DNA from: Rhizobium sp. PP-CC-3A-592
GTDB taxonomy: Bacteria > Pseudomonadota > Alphaproteobacteria > Rhizobiales > Rhizobiaceae
Direction: 5' to 3'
Length of the DNA stretch: 64,000 nt
NCBI RefSeq assembly: GCF_003217095.1
Contig: NZ_QJSR01000001.1
Coordinates: 1,526,009 to 1,590,008, forward strand
The position numbers and the translations under genes were made by a program. The notes under the pieces are model-generated. The model was not told the origin of the DNA. It saw only the letters and a program-made list of their open reading frames with translations, and searched no databases. Of the stretch, positions 44,211 to 54,342 are shown piece by piece (within the stretch, counting starts at the first letter, position 1; every line of letters starts with the position of its first letter).

Positions 44211-46157
44211 CTACGGCGCCGAGAGGGCGACGGCCGGCTGGAGACGCGAAGCGTTATGCGCCGGGAGATAGCCAAAGACAAGACCGGTGACGAAGGCGCT
44301 GGCGAAGGCCAGAAGCACCGGCCCGGCGGAAAAGCTGACGGGCACGCCGAAGGCCTGCGCGATCGCCCCGATCGACAAGCCGAGACCGACGCCGATGAGG
44401 CCGCCCAGCGCCGAGACCACCAGCGCCTCGACGATGAACTGGGTGAGGATGTCGCGGCCGCGCGCGCCGGTCGCCATGCGGATGCCGATCTCGCGCGTGC
44501 GCTCCGTCACGCTGACGAGCATGATGTTCATGACGCCGATGCCGCCGACCAGCAGCGAGATCGCCGCGATGGAGCCGAGAAACACCTTCAGGATATTGGA
44601 GGTCTCGGTGAAGGTCTCACGGATGGCGGCGAGATTGGCGATCTGGGTGTCCTGCCGCTGGTGGCGCTCGTCGAGCAGCGCCTGGATCTGGTCCTGGGTG
44701 ATGTTGATGGCGCTATCGTCCTTCACCTGCACGGTGATGGAGCGGACGTTGCGGGCGCCGAAGAGGCGGAGATTGCCGGTCGAGAGCGGCACCAGCACCG
44801 TATCGTCCTGATCGTTGCCGCCGGCGGTCGCGCCCTTGGCGGCCATGATGCCGATAACCTGAAAAGGGATGTTCTTGATGAGAATGTACTGCCCGAGCGG
44901 ATCGGCGCCATCGGGAAACAGCGTATCGGCCACGGTCTTGCCCAGCACGGCGACAGCCGCATAGCTCTGCATGTCGGCCGGCGCGATGAAGGCGCCCTCG
45001 GCAAGCGCCCAGGTCTTTGCCTCGGGAAACTGCGGCACCGTGCCGTTGACCGTCGTCTGCGTGTCCAGATTGCCAGCGCGAACGGTCAGCGAACTCGACA
45101 TTTCCGGCACGGCAAACGAGATGTTCGGCAGCTCCAGGATCGCATCCGCATCGGCCGGCACGAGCGAGACGATGCTGCCGCCCTCCCCGCCGCGGAAGTT
45201 CGCCATATTGGGCCGGATGACGAGCAGGTCCGAGCCCATGGCGGCGATGCGGCTGAGCACCTGATCCTGCGCGCCGGTGCCAATCGCCAGCATGGCGACG
45301 ACGGAGCTGACACCGATGACGATGCCGAGAAGCGTCAGCACGGTGCGGAAGAAGTTCGCCCGAAGCGCCCGGAACGACATGCGCACGGCTTCCGCCACGT
45401 CGGAAAACAAGGCGGCCTTGCCCGCCTGTGTCGCAAAGACGCGCGGCGCAGGGCGCACCGGCCGCGTGATGCGGCGCGGCAGGCGATCGGCGACGATCAG
45501 GCCGTCGCGGATCTCGATGACGCGATCGGCCGATTCGGCGAGATCCGGCGCGTGGGTGATGATGATGACGGTATGGCCGTCCTCGTTCATGCGCCGCAGC
45601 GTCGCCATGACGTCCTTGCCGCTCTGGCTGTCGAGCGCACCGGTCGGCTCGTCGGCCAGAATGATCTGGCCGCCGTTCATGAGGGCGCGGGCGATGGAAA
45701 CGCGCTGCTGCTGGCCGCCCGAAAGCTGGCTCGGCAGGTGGTCCATGCGATCGCCGAGCCGCAGCGCCTCCAGAAGCTCGCGCGAACGCGCCTCGCGCAG
45801 TTTCGCCGAGACACCGGCATAGATGGCGGGGATTTCGACGTTTTCGCGCGCCGTCGACGTCGCCACGAGATTGTAGCTCTGGAACACGAAGCCGAACATC
45901 TGGCGGCGGCGCTCGGCCAGCTGGTCGGCATCAAAACCCGCGACATCCTCGCCATCCAGATGGTAGGCGCCGCCGGTCGGCTGGTCGAGGCAGCCGAGAA
46001 TGTTCATCAGCGTCGACTTGCCGGACCCGGACTGGCCGACGATCGCGACGAATTCGCCAGGCTCGATGTCGAGCGAGACGCCGCGCAGGGCATCCACCGG
46101 CACATCGCCGGTCATGAAGGTCTTGCGGATATCCTTGAGCGAGATCAGGGGGGTCAT
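44211..46157 (-). CDS. macB: MacB-type ABC exporter
   Basis: 648-residue tripartite-pump ABC transporter. The N-terminal ATPase shows Walker [10 protein letters not shown], signature [15 protein letters not shown] and Walker [14 protein letters not shown]. After a linker come the first membrane helix, a large periplasmic MacB domain and three C-terminal helices of the FtsX fold. It works with the adaptor 11 bp upstream and an external TolC. Substrates in other bacteria include macrolides, peptides and siderophores; not assignable here. Confidence 0.94.
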   Translation of the reverse strand: MTPLISLKDIRKTFMTGDVPVDALRGVSLDIEPGEFVAIVGQSGSGKSTLMNILGCLDQPTGGAYHLDGEDVAGFDADQLAERRRQMFGFVFQSYNLVATSTARENVEIPAIYAGVSAKLREARSRELLEALRLGDRMDHLPSQLSGGQQQRVSIARALMNGGQIILADEPTGALDSQSGKDVMATLRRMNEDGHTVIIITHAPDLAESADRVIEIRDGLIVADRLPRRITRPVRPAPRVFATQAGKAALFSDVAEAVRMSFRALRANFFRTVLTLLGIVIGVSSVVAMLAIGTGAQDQVLSRIAAMGSDLLVIRPNMANFRGGEGGSIVSLVPADADAILELPNISFAVPEMSSSLTVRAGNLDTQTTVNGTVPQFPEAKTWALAEGAFIAPADMQSYAAVAVLGKTVADTLFPDGADPLGQYILIKNIPFQVIGIMAAKGATAGGNDQDDTVLVPLSTGNLRLFGARNVRSITVQVKDDSAINITQDQIQALLDERHQRQDTQIANLAAIRETFTETSNILKVFLGSIAAISLLVGGIGVMNIMLVSVTERTREIGIRMATGARGRDILTQFIVEALVVSALGGLIGVGLGLSIGAIAQAFGVPVSFSAGPVLLAFASAFVTGLVFGYLPAHNASRLQPAVALSAP

Positions 46158-46168
46158 CGCGGTCCCCC

Positions 46169-47449
46169 TCAGAACATCGGCGGCGGTCCGCCGCGTGTCC
46201 GGGTTGCGGCGCGCTGGGCATTGGAGGCGCGGCCGTCCGTGCCGGAGCCGACCACGACCTTGTCGCCTTCGGACAGGCCGCTGCGGATCTCGACGCGGAC
46301 CCGGTTGCGGATGCCGGGCTCGACCGTGCGCACCTCTTGGCCACCATCGCCCGAGACGACGGCAACTTCCGACCGCTTGCCGCCCTCGCGCAGGCGCAGC
46401 GCTGCGACCGGGATGGTCAGCACGCCGTTTGCCCGGGACTGCACGAAGAAGACCTGGGCCGTCATGTTCATCATCAGGCGGCGATCGGGATTGGGCACGT
46501 CGAAGAGGGCGTAATAGAGAACGACGTTGTTTTCGGTCGAAGGGGTCGGCTTGATCTGCCGGAGCGTGCCGGCATAGCGCTCGCCCGGCTGGCCGAGAAG
46601 CGTGAAATAGGCCTCCATGCCGATGGAGAGCTTGCCGATATCGGCCTCCGAGACCTCGGCCTCGACCGTCATCGTGTCGAGATCCGCCACCGTGACGATG
46701 GTGGGCGCCGACTGGTTGGCGTTGAGCGTCTGGCCTTCCTTGGCGACGACCTCGACGATGGTGCCGGCGAGCGGCGCGTAGATCTTGGTATAGCCGAGGC
46801 TGATGCGGGCATCCTTGAGCGTCGCCTGCTGCTTGCGGATCTGTGCTTTGAGGGCCGCGACATTGGCCTCGGCCGTGGCGAGGGATGCGACCGCCTCGTC
46901 GAGGGCGGACTGGGCAGCGCTGTTGCCGGCAACGAGGCTGCGCTGGCGGGTGAGATTGGCGGCGGCCAGCACCACCTGCGCCTTCTTGTCGGTCATCTGG
47001 GCATCGAGATTGGCAAGCTCTGCCTCGGCGATCTCGATCTGCGTCTCGATGGAGGCGCTGTCGATCTCGGCGATCAGCTGGCCCTGCGTCACCATGTCAC
47101 CGACATCGACCTTGAGGCTTTTCAGCTGGCCCGACACCTGCGCGCCGACATCCACATCGCGGATGGGGCTGAGGAGCCCGGAAGCGGTGACGCTGTTTTC
47201 GATATCGCCGCGCGCGACGGCTTCGGTCACCACGGCCTGCGTGACGCCGGCCGCGTTATAGGTCTTCCACCCGTACCAGCCACCGATGCCGAGGATCGCC
47301 AGCAGCCCTGCGAGCAGGAACACGCGGCCCTTTCGGCGACGCGGCTTTGCCTTCGCTGTCGGAGCTTGCGGCGGTGTCTTCTCCGGCTGGCCCTGTGGCA
47401 GGCTTTCGGGCGAGCGTGGCTCGACGATCTTGGGATAGGCTTCCGCCAT
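46169..47449 (-). CDS. macA: MacA-type periplasmic adaptor
   Basis: 426 residues. The Lys/Arg-rich cytoplasmic start is followed by one anchor helix ([20 protein letters not shown]), the lipoyl half [20 protein letters not shown], a long coiled coil ([20 protein letters not shown] to about residue 190), the second lipoyl half and beta-barrel. GAGGACC precedes the ATG. Pairs with macB. A palindrome at 47536-47567 lies about 90-120 bp upstream. Confidence 0.93.
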   Translation of the reverse strand: MAEAYPKIVEPRSPESLPQGQPEKTPPQAPTAKAKPRRRKGRVFLLAGLLAILGIGGWYGWKTYNAAGVTQAVVTEAVARGDIENSVTASGLLSPIRDVDVGAQVSGQLKSLKVDVGDMVTQGQLIAEIDSASIETQIEIAEAELANLDAQMTDKKAQVVLAAANLTRQRSLVAGNSAAQSALDEAVASLATAEANVAALKAQIRKQQATLKDARISLGYTKIYAPLAGTIVEVVAKEGQTLNANQSAPTIVTVADLDTMTVEAEVSEADIGKLSIGMEAYFTLLGQPGERYAGTLRQIKPTPSTENNVVLYYALFDVPNPDRRLMMNMTAQVFFVQSRANGVLTIPVAALRLREGGKRSEVAVVSGDGGQEVRTVEPGIRNRVRVEIRSGLSEGDKVVVGSGTDGRASNAQRAATRTRGGPPPMF

Positions 47450-47535
47450 TCAGGCCGGTCCTCTGGAACATGTCTTCACCCCCCAGTTAAGCCGTGACTG
47501 CGGTGAATTGAAGTCGTGCCAGATTACATCTCTGT

Positions 47536-47567
47536 CATGTCCGTGGTTTCCCACGTTTCCGGACATG
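47536..47567. promoter_or_regulatory. Palindrome upstream of macAB
   Basis: CATGTCCG (47536-47543), 16 bp, CGGACATG (47560-47567), a perfect 8-bp inverted repeat. Half-sites 24 bp centre to centre suggest a regulator binding two turns apart. The regulator is unknown, and it could belong to the repeat-rich region beside it. Confidence 0.35.
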
Positions 47568-47606
47568 CCCTTGCAACACGAGGATATCCGGAAACGGGGT
47601 GTCGTC

Positions 47607-47730
47607 ATACGGTTTCCGGCTGATCGCGTTCCGCGAACCGGAAACAAGAACCATCGAAAATCTCTGGCCGGAAGGCCAGATTTTCAATGGACAGAATACG
47701 GCTTCCGGTCTGATCAACCGGAAACCGTAT
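47607..47730. repeat. 124-bp mosaic palindrome at the ubiB 3' end
   Basis: Outer arms ATACGGTTTCCGG (47607-47619) and CCGGAAACCGTAT (47718-47730) are a perfect 13-bp inverted repeat. Inside are GTTTCCGG/CCGGAAAC near the left arm and a near-perfect stem GAAAATC-CTGGCC/GGCCAG-ATTTTC around GGAA (47656-47685). The right arm ends on the ubiB stop codon. The modular build recalls rhizobial A/B/C mosaic intergenic elements. Confidence 0.8.
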
Positions 47731-49304
47731 CAGAGGATCTTGATGACGATGATCGCGAGCAGCGCGGCGATCACCCAAAGCGCCACGCGGCCGGAGCGGG
47801 TGTGGCGGGCTTCGGCACGACCGATGGCCTCGGCCGTTGCCACGTCGAACTTCAGGCCGTGTTCGGCCATTTCGGTCAGATCGCGCGAGAAGCGTTCGGT
47901 CTTGGCAACGATCTCGGGTGCGGCTTCCGCAAGGCGCAAAGCGGCGTGCAGGCCGTCCTTGAGGTCGGTCACCACGCGTTTCGGGCCGAGATTGTCGCGA
48001 ATCCAGGCGCCGACGACGGGTTCGGAAGCCTTCCACATGTTGAAGCGCGGGTTGAGCGAGCGGGACACACCCTCGACCACGACCATCGTCTTCTGGAGCA
48101 TCACCAGCTCGGGGCGCGTTTCCATGTCGAAGAGTTCGGTGACCTCGAACAGGAGGGTCAGGAGCTTTGCCATGGAGATGGTCTCGGCCGGCTGGCCGTG
48201 GATCGGCTCGCCGATGGCGCGGATGGCCTGGGCGAAACTCGCGACATCGTGATGCGAGGGCACATAGCCTGCCTCGAAATGGACGTCCGCCACGCGGCGA
48301 TAATCGCGGGTGATGAAGCCGAAGAGGATTTCGGCGAGGAACCGCCGCTCCTTCTTGCCGAGCCGCCCGACGATGCCGAAATCGACGGCGACGATCATGC
48401 CCTTGTTATCGACCAGCAAATTGCCCTGGTGCATGTCGGCATGGAAGAAGCCGTCGCGCAAAGTGTGGCGCAGGAAGGACTGGATGAGCGTTTCCGCCAG
48501 CTTGTTGAGGTCGTGGCCGGCGGCGCGCAGCGCGTCCACATCGGCCATGCGGGTGCCGTCGATCCACTCCATGGTGACGACATCGCGTCCCGTCCGCTCC
48601 CAATCGACGCGGGGCACGCGGAAACCTTCGTCGTTGGCGGTGTTCTCGGCGATTTCGGACAAGGCTGCGGCTTCGAGCCGCAGGTCCATTTCGACCTTGG
48701 TCGTCTGCTCCAGCGTTTTCGTCACCTCCACCGGGCGCAGGCGCCGCGTGTGCGGCAGAAAACGCTCCTGCAGGCGGGCGACGAGATACATGGCCTCGAG
48801 ATCATGGGCGAAGCGCTGGCGGATGCCCGGCCGGATCACCTTGATCGCGACCTTCTCCTCCCGCCCGTCGCGCATCACCCAGCCCGGATGGACCTGCGCG
48901 ATGGAGGCGGCGGCGATCGGATCGTCGATGCGGCTATAGAGATCCGCGACCGACCGGCCGAGAGACCCCTCGACGGCGGCATAGGCCTCGGTGACCGGGA
49001 AGGTCGACATGCGATCCTGCAGAAAGGCGAGGTCGGCGGCGAATTCCGCGCCCACCACATCCGGACGGGTGGCGAGGAACTGCCCGATCTTGACATAGGA
49101 CGGCCCGAGCCGTCCGATGGCCCGCGCCAAGCGGTCGCTGCGCTCTTCGAACTGGGCGCGGCGCCGCTCCAGAAGGCCCGCGAGTTTCTGGGCGAACCGG
49201 GCGAAGGGCGGCAGGTTCTCCGGCGGTATTGCCGTGACGACGCCCTCGCGGACGAGGACCCAGCCGATCCGGATGATGCGGAGATAGGTGGCGGGCGTGC
49301 TCAT
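47730..49304 (-). CDS. ubiB: UbiB family atypical kinase for ubiquinone synthesis
   Basis: ADCK/UbiB-type ATPase needed for ubiquinone biosynthesis. The 524 residues carry the KxGQ motif (LGPSYVKIGQFLATRPDV), the Ala-rich loop AAASIAQVHPG in place of a Gly-rich loop, catalytic HADMHQGN and VDFGIVGRL. The C-terminal membrane helix (RVALWVIAALLAIIVIKIL) ends the protein. The ATG at 49304 is preferred; a GTG nine codons upstream has no better ribosome site. It follows ubiE by 55 bp. Confidence 0.95.
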   Translation of the reverse strand: MSTPATYLRIIRIGWVLVREGVVTAIPPENLPPFARFAQKLAGLLERRRAQFEERSDRLARAIGRLGPSYVKIGQFLATRPDVVGAEFAADLAFLQDRMSTFPVTEAYAAVEGSLGRSVADLYSRIDDPIAAASIAQVHPGWVMRDGREEKVAIKVIRPGIRQRFAHDLEAMYLVARLQERFLPHTRRLRPVEVTKTLEQTTKVEMDLRLEAAALSEIAENTANDEGFRVPRVDWERTGRDVVTMEWIDGTRMADVDALRAAGHDLNKLAETLIQSFLRHTLRDGFFHADMHQGNLLVDNKGMIVAVDFGIVGRLGKKERRFLAEILFGFITRDYRRVADVHFEAGYVPSHHDVASFAQAIRAIGEPIHGQPAETISMAKLLTLLFEVTELFDMETRPELVMLQKTMVVVEGVSRSLNPRFNMWKASEPVVGAWIRDNLGPKRVVTDLKDGLHAALRLAEAAPEIVAKTERFSRDLTEMAEHGLKFDVATAEAIGRAEARHTRSGRVALWVIAALLAIIVIKIL

Positions 49305-49359
49305 CGGTGCCGGGCGCTCCCCTGGAGGCACGGCGGGAACAGGAGGCTGATCATGCGTT

Positions 49360-50136
49360 TCAGATCTTCCATCCGGAATGCAGCGCCGCGATGCCGCCGG
49401 TATAATTGGTGTAGGTGACGCGCGAGAAGCCGGCCTTCTCGATCATGCGGGCGAAATCCTTCTGGTCGGGGAACTTCCGGATGGACTCGACCAGGTACTG
49501 GTAGGGTTCGGCCTCGCCGGTGATCATCTTGCCGAAGCGCGGAATGGCGTTGAACGACCAGGCGTCATAGACCTTGTCGAGCAGCGGCATCTCGACGTCG
49601 GAGAATTCGAGCACCAGAAGCCGGCCGCCGCGCTTCAGGACGCGATAGGCTTCCGACAGCGCGACATCGATGCGCGGTACGTTGCGGATGCCGAAGGCGA
49701 TCGTATAGGCATCGAAACGGCCATCCTCGAACGGCAGGCTTTCGGCATTGGCCTCGACGAATTCGAGATTGCCGGACAGGCCCTTCTTGCGGGCGCGTTC
49801 GGCCCCGACGCCGAGCATGGAGCCGTTGATGTCGAGCACGGTCGCCTGCGCCAGCCGGTCCGATGCCTCGACGATGCGGAAGGCGATGTCGCCCGTGCCG
49901 CCGGCAACGTCGAGGACCTTGTAATCGGCGCTGCGACGGGGATGGAGTGCTGCGACCATCGCATCCTTCCAGGCCCGGTGCAGGCCCATCGACATCACGT
50001 CGTTCATGATGTCGTAGCGCTTGGCGACCTTATGGAACACGTCGTTGACGAGGCCCTGCTTCTCGCCTTCGTTCACGCGGCGGAAGCCGTAGGACGTCTC
50101 CATGCCGCCCTCGGCGGAAACCCGTTCGTCCGTCAT
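49360..50136 (-). CDS. ubiE: Ubiquinone/menaquinone methyltransferase UbiE
   Basis: C-methyltransferase of the quinone ring. The 258 residues have the SAM motif [14 protein letters not shown], and UbiE signatures [17 protein letters not shown] and [20 protein letters not shown]. Start at 50136: AAGGGA lies 11 bases upstream. Operon with ubiB. It is divergent from mutM, with a 219-bp gap in which nothing convincing was seen. Confidence 0.97.
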   Translation of the reverse strand: MTDERVSAEGGMETSYGFRRVNEGEKQGLVNDVFHKVAKRYDIMNDVMSMGLHRAWKDAMVAALHPRRSADYKVLDVAGGTGDIAFRIVEASDRLAQATVLDINGSMLGVGAERARKKGLSGNLEFVEANAESLPFEDGRFDAYTIAFGIRNVPRIDVALSEAYRVLKRGGRLLVLEFSDVEMPLLDKVYDAWSFNAIPRFGKMITGEAEPYQYLVESIRKFPDQKDFARMIEKAGFSRVTYTNYTGGIAALHSGWKI

Positions 50137-50355
50137 ACCGTCCATCCCTTGTCCATTCCAAAGCCGAGAGCCGGACCTCGGCAACGACCAAACGCCGTCA
50201 TGCTGGGCCGTCGTATTTTCCGTCAACCGGCACATAGGACGTTTGCGTCCATCCTGCCAGCCACCCACCGAGCAAGACCATAGCGAATCCGATCCGGCGA
50301 CGCTATCTCTTGCGGGACGCCCGCCGACGCCCCTGCCTTGAGAAAAGGACTGTCC

Positions 50356-51252
50356 ATGCCCGAACTGCCCGAGGTCGAAACGGTCCGTCGCGGCCTTGCG
50401 CCCGTGATGGAGGGGGCGCTGATTACCCGTGCGGAGGTGCGCCGGGCGGACCTGCGTTTTCCGTTTCCGCCCGATTTCGCGCGCCGTATCGAGAACCGGC
50501 GGATTCTCGCCCTGTCGCGCCGGGCGAAATACCTCCTGATCGAACTCGACAATGACGACGTCGTCATCGCGCATCTCGGCATGTCCGGCTCGTTCCGCGT
50601 GGTCGAGGCGGCGTCGACGGATGCCGACACGCCGGGTGACTTTCATCATCCCCGCGGCAAGGACGAGCGGCACGACCATGTCGTCTTTCATCTTCTCTCG
50701 GAGCGCGGGCCCGTACAGGTGATCTATAACGATCCGCGCAGGTTCGGCTTCATGGACATCGGACCGCGCGAGACGCTGGCGGCCCATGCCTTCTTCCGGC
50801 AGCTCGGCGAGGAGCCGACCGGCAACCGGCTCGATGCCGCCTATCTCGCCGGGCGCTTTGCCGGCAAGGCGCAGCCGTTGAAATCGACGCTGCTCGACCA
50901 GAGGGTCATCGCCGGGCTCGGCAATATCTATGTCTGCGAGGCGCTCTGGCGGGCGCGACTGTCGCCGCTGAAGGCCTCGGGAAAGCTGGTCGATGCCAAG
51001 GGGCGGCCGCGCGCGCCGCTGGTCGTGCTGACGGAGGCGATCCGGGCCGTCATCGCCGACGCGATCGCGGCCGGCGGCTCGTCGCTGCGCGACCATATCC
51101 AGACGGACGGCTCGCTCGGCTATTTCCAGCACACCTTCGCCGTCTACGACCGCGAAGGCAAACCCTGTGCACGACCGGGCTGCGGCGGCACCATCGCGCG
51201 GATCCCGCAGGCGGGACGCTCGACATTCCACTGCGCTTCGTGTCAGGTGTAG
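50356..51252 (+). CDS. mutM: Formamidopyrimidine-DNA glycosylase
   Basis: Removes 8-oxoguanine and formamidopyrimidines and cuts the abasic site. The 298 residues start [14 protein letters not shown], where Pro2 is the Schiff-base nucleophile after Met removal and Glu3 the catalytic acid. The H2TH region ([20 protein letters not shown]) and a C-terminal zinc finger with four Cys (CARPGCGG ... CASC) are intact. An insert of about 15 residues ([18 protein letters not shown] region) is common in alphaproteobacteria. Confidence 0.98.
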   Translation: MPELPEVETVRRGLAPVMEGALITRAEVRRADLRFPFPPDFARRIENRRILALSRRAKYLLIELDNDDVVIAHLGMSGSFRVVEAASTDADTPGDFHHPRGKDERHDHVVFHLLSERGPVQVIYNDPRRFGFMDIGPRETLAAHAFFRQLGEEPTGNRLDAAYLAGRFAGKAQPLKSTLLDQRVIAGLGNIYVCEALWRARLSPLKASGKLVDAKGRPRAPLVVLTEAIRAVIADAIAAGGSSLRDHIQTDGSLGYFQHTFAVYDREGKPCARPGCGGTIARIPQAGRSTFHCASCQV

Positions 51253-51297
51253 CGGCAACCTCGCATATCCGCTGCCGACGCCGCTTGAAATAGCGCG

Positions 51298-51326
51298 TTG
51301 ACGAAATGGGCGTTTGCGTCTATACG
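51298..51326 (+). promoter_or_regulatory. Sigma70 promoter of rpsT
   Basis: TTGACG (51298-51303), 17-bp spacer, TATACG (51321-51326). It is followed by a leader of about 120 bases to the rpsT ATG, long enough for autoregulation by S20, although no specific structure was identified. Confidence 0.75.
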
Positions 51327-51453
51327 GCGCCCACAGTTTGGGAAGCCACGTTGCAGGTTTCTCGCTATTGCCTCCGAAGAGCTTGGATGACAGGTCGCAG
51401 TGACCCGACACGGCGAGGCGGAGGTGCTTGTCAGAATCTGAAGAGAGAAACCC

Positions 51454-51720
51454 ATGGCCAATACAACTTCGGCGAAAAAAGCGACCCGCAAGATCGCCCG
51501 TCGCACCGAGATCAACAAGTCGCGCCGCTCGCGCGTTCGCAACTTCCTCCGCAAGGTCGAAGAAGCCATCGCTTCCGGCGACCAGACCGTTGCCCAGGAA
51601 GCCCTGCGCGTTGCACAGCCCGAGCTGATGCGCGCTGCCAGCAAGGGCGTCGTGCATGCCAACACGGCATCGCGCAAGGTTTCGCGCCTGGCCAGCCGCG
51701 TCAACGCACTGTCGGCTTGA
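51454..51720 (+). CDS. rpsT: 30S ribosomal protein S20
   Basis: 88 residues, highly basic and helical ([37 protein letters not shown] at the end), binding 16S rRNA early in 30S assembly. It has its own promoter and terminator. Its place upstream of dnaA is conserved in rhizobia. Confidence 0.98.
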   Translation: MANTTSAKKATRKIARRTEINKSRRSRVRNFLRKVEEAIASGDQTVAQEALRVAQPELMRAASKGVVHANTASRKVSRLASRVNALSA

Positions 51721-51749
51721 AGCTTCATCGTTTCGTCTATTGAGAGAGC

Positions 51750-51775
51750 GGCCCGGTCATCGACCGGGCCCTTTC
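51750..51775 (+). terminator. Terminator of rpsT
   Basis: Perfect 9-bp stem GGCCCGGTC/GACCGGGCC with a 3-base loop, followed by CTTTC, 30 bp after the rpsT stop. Confidence 0.85.
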
Positions 51776-52806
51776 GATTCGTACGCCGGCTTTTCCGGCC
51801 GATCGAGCCCCATGACGACTTCATGTCATGCGTATGAACAAATATTCTCCATATTAACAACGGCTTGCGGAAGTTTGTGACAGGCCGGCCTCATATAGGC
51901 CGCCGCCTTTGCGGGGAATCTGAGTCAAGCGATTTTTTATTTTTCTTGCTTTTTGGGGCGGCCCTGGAGCCTTCAAAAACAAAGCCTTTGATTCGACTGC
52001 GATTCTCAAAAGGCGGCTTCGGGCAGTTGCAAAACGCTGCCTGAGAGTCAACGGGCAAGGCCTCGCGGGCCTTAAAAATGGCGATTGATCTTGGGTCATG
52101 ATCCTGCCTAAATGCTTTCAGCAAGAGACGTGGGACAGCGAGTTTTCGATGTCGGCAACAGGACCTGACAAGGGCCCGTTCAGCCTCCGCAACTCTTGAA
52201 CTGGGGTGGACATCACAATTTTCCATCAGCTGAAAGCATGCCTCCCCCTGTCCGGTTCGCCGTACGGGAACGAGAAACTGCATCTTAAGGTTGAGGGCGA
52301 TATTGAACCTCGGACGGCCCTTCCAGGCCGTTGGCCGGCTGCGATAGCCGTGGTGGGAGATCACGCCCGGCGGATGCGCCGGAGGAAAGCGCTGATGCAG
52401 GACGCCTCGAACCGTCACAGGTTTCGAGAAAAGATTGCAGCAGTCGAGACGGCAGCGATGCCTTGCATGGCGGAAACGACATGCGGCACGCTGGAGCGGT
52501 CCCACGGCAAGCGGGGACCCGGATGGCGAAAGGTCGAACAGGCCGATGCCGGACGGGTTTGACGAGGGACCTGAGCGAGCGGGAAACGAGGGTCCCGGCC
52601 GTTCGAACGAGACCATGGTGATGCCGCGTTTCCGCGGCACATCCGACAACAGACTGCCGGCGACGATAGCCGGCATCGGGACAGACATTGGAAGGCGGCA
52701 CATGCTTGGAAATTCGGTGACCTCGGGGCGCACATTCGCTGGCGGCGAACATGCTCGGCCGATCAAGAGCGGGCAGATCGAACAGACGACAGGAGAGCAG
52801 GCCATC
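51776..52806 (+). promoter_or_regulatory. Long dnaA upstream region with GANTC cluster
   Basis: About 1.0 kb without a convincing gene. Six GANTC sites lie at 51776, 51916, 51922, 51990, 52001 and 52045; five of them fall within 134 bp, against about one per 280 bp expected at this GC content. An AT-rich tract (51931-51955) lies among them. Further on, ATGCTTTCAG (52112-52121) with CAAGAG (52122-52127) pair inversely with CTCTTG (52193-52198) and CTGAAAGCAT (52230-52239), a possible leader structure. Caulobacter dnaA is controlled by CcrM methylation of such sites. No DnaA boxes of the TTATCCACA type were found. Confidence 0.55.
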
Positions 52807-54270
52807 ATGACCCAGAGCGCACTTTTCGATCGGGTCAGCGCTCTTCTCAAGGCCCAGGTCGGGCCTGACGTCTTTGCAAGCTGGTTCGGCCGGCTGAAGC
52901 TGCACTCGATGTCCAAGAGCGTCGTGCGCCTCTCCGTGCCCACCACCTTCCTGAAATCCTGGATCAACAACCGCTACCTCGACCAGATCACCACGCTCTT
53001 CCAGCAGGAAGACGCCGAGATCCTCAAGGTCGAGATCGTGGTGCGCAGCGCCATGCGCGGCACCCGTGCGCCGATCGAAGCCGACATCACCGTCGGCGAT
53101 GCCGCGACATCCGCGCCGGCCGCCACCACCGCTCGCAGAAACGCTGCACAAGGCCTTGGCCAGAGCATCGGTCAGCATGCGACGGCAACCCTGCCGGCTG
53201 CCGCAAAGCTCCCCGTCGCCACCCCCCTCTTCGGTTCGCCGCTCGATCCGCGCTACAGCTTTGCAAGCTTCGTCGAGGGCTCGTCCAACCGCGTCGCTCT
53301 CGCGGCCGCCAAGACGATCGCGGAAGCCGGTGCCGGTGCCGTGCGGTTCAACCCGCTCTTCATCCATTCCTCCGTCGGCCTCGGCAAGACGCACCTTCTG
53401 CAAGCCATCGCCATTGCCGCGATCCAGAGCCCGCGCGCCTCGCGCGTCGTCTATCTCACGGCCGAATATTTCATGTGGCGCTTTGCCACCGCCATCCGCG
53501 ACAACGACGCCCTGTCGCTGAAGGAGACGCTGCGCAATATCGACCTGCTCGTCATCGACGACATGCAGTTCCTGCAGGGCAAGTCGATCCAGCACGAGTT
53601 CTGCCATCTGCTCAACATGCTGCTCGACAGCGCCAAGCAGGTCGTCGTCGCGGCCGACCGTGCGCCGTGGGAGCTGGAATCGCTCGATCCGCGCGTCCGC
53701 TCGCGCCTGCAGGGCGGCGTCGCCATCGAGATGGACGGCCCGGATTACGAGATGCGTCTGGAAATCCTGAAGCGCCGCCTGGATGTGGCGCGCGAGGAAG
53801 ACCCGTCGCTCAACATTCCCGCCGATATTCTGAGCCACGTCGCTCGCAGCATCACCGCCAGCGGCCGTGAGCTGGAAGGCGCGTTCAACCAGCTCCTGTT
53901 CCGCATGTCCTTCGAGCCGCAGCTCTCGATCGAGCGCGTCGACGAACTGCTCGGCCACCTCGTCAATGCCGGCGAGCCGCGCCGCGTGCGGATCGAGGAC
54001 ATCCAGCGCGTCGTCGCCAAGCATTACAACGTCTCGCGCCAGGAACTGGTCTCCAACCGGCGCACCCGCGTCATCGTCAAGCCGCGCCAGATCGCCATGT
54101 ATCTGGCCAAGACGCTGACGCCCCGCTCCTTCCCGGAAATCGGCCGCCGTTTTGGCGGGCGCGATCACACCACCGTGCTGCATGCGGTGCGCAAGATCGA
54201 GGACCTGATCTCGGGCGATACCAAGCTCAGCCACGAGATCGAGCTTCTGAAGCGCCTGATCAACGAATAG
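52807..54270 (+). CDS. dnaA: Chromosomal replication initiator DnaA
   Basis: AAA+ initiator that binds DnaA boxes and opens oriC. 487 residues from the ATG at 52807 (AGGAG upstream); the frame is open for 124 more codons upstream, and rhizobial DnaA is sometimes annotated with such extensions. Domain I ([23 protein letters not shown]), a variable Ala-rich domain II (about 95-145), domain III with Walker A VGLGKTHL and Walker [10 protein letters not shown], and domain IV with [10 protein letters not shown] and [15 protein letters not shown]. oriC in rhizobia is usually elsewhere, near hemE. Confidence 0.97.
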   Translation: MTQSALFDRVSALLKAQVGPDVFASWFGRLKLHSMSKSVVRLSVPTTFLKSWINNRYLDQITTLFQQEDAEILKVEIVVRSAMRGTRAPIEADITVGDAATSAPAATTARRNAAQGLGQSIGQHATATLPAAAKLPVATPLFGSPLDPRYSFASFVEGSSNRVALAAAKTIAEAGAGAVRFNPLFIHSSVGLGKTHLLQAIAIAAIQSPRASRVVYLTAEYFMWRFATAIRDNDALSLKETLRNIDLLVIDDMQFLQGKSIQHEFCHLLNMLLDSAKQVVVAADRAPWELESLDPRVRSRLQGGVAIEMDGPDYEMRLEILKRRLDVAREEDPSLNIPADILSHVARSITASGRELEGAFNQLLFRMSFEPQLSIERVDELLGHLVNAGEPRRVRIEDIQRVVAKHYNVSRQELVSNRRTRVIVKPRQIAMYLAKTLTPRSFPEIGRRFGGRDHTTVLHAVRKIEDLISGDTKLSHEIELLKRLINE

Positions 54271-54293
54271 GCCGCCTTTCGCGGCAGCACTTC

Positions 54294-54323
54294 AAGGCGC
54301 CGGAGCGATCCGGCGCCTTTTCT
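54294..54323 (+). terminator. Terminator of dnaA
   Basis: Perfect 10-bp stem AAGGCGCCGG/CCGGCGCCTT, loop AGCGAT, followed by TTTC, 24 bp after the dnaA stop. It also faces the convergent aminopeptidase end at 54343. Confidence 0.88.
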
Positions 54324-54342
54324 CGTTGTCTGGAGACGCCTT

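Noticed and set aside
51884-51926. CTTGAC and CTATAT elements on the minus strand upstream of dnaA
   Set aside because: Spacing is 25 bp, far from the 17 required, and there is no minus-strand gene to serve.
52435-52806. In-frame N-terminal extension of DnaA from a TTG at 52435
   Set aside because: No ribosome site at the distal start, no domain-like sequence, and domain I begins right after the ATG at 52807.
51776-52806. Chromosomal origin next to dnaA
   Set aside because: No DnaA-box cluster or suitable AT-rich unwinding region was seen, and rhizobial oriC normally lies near hemE, not dnaA.
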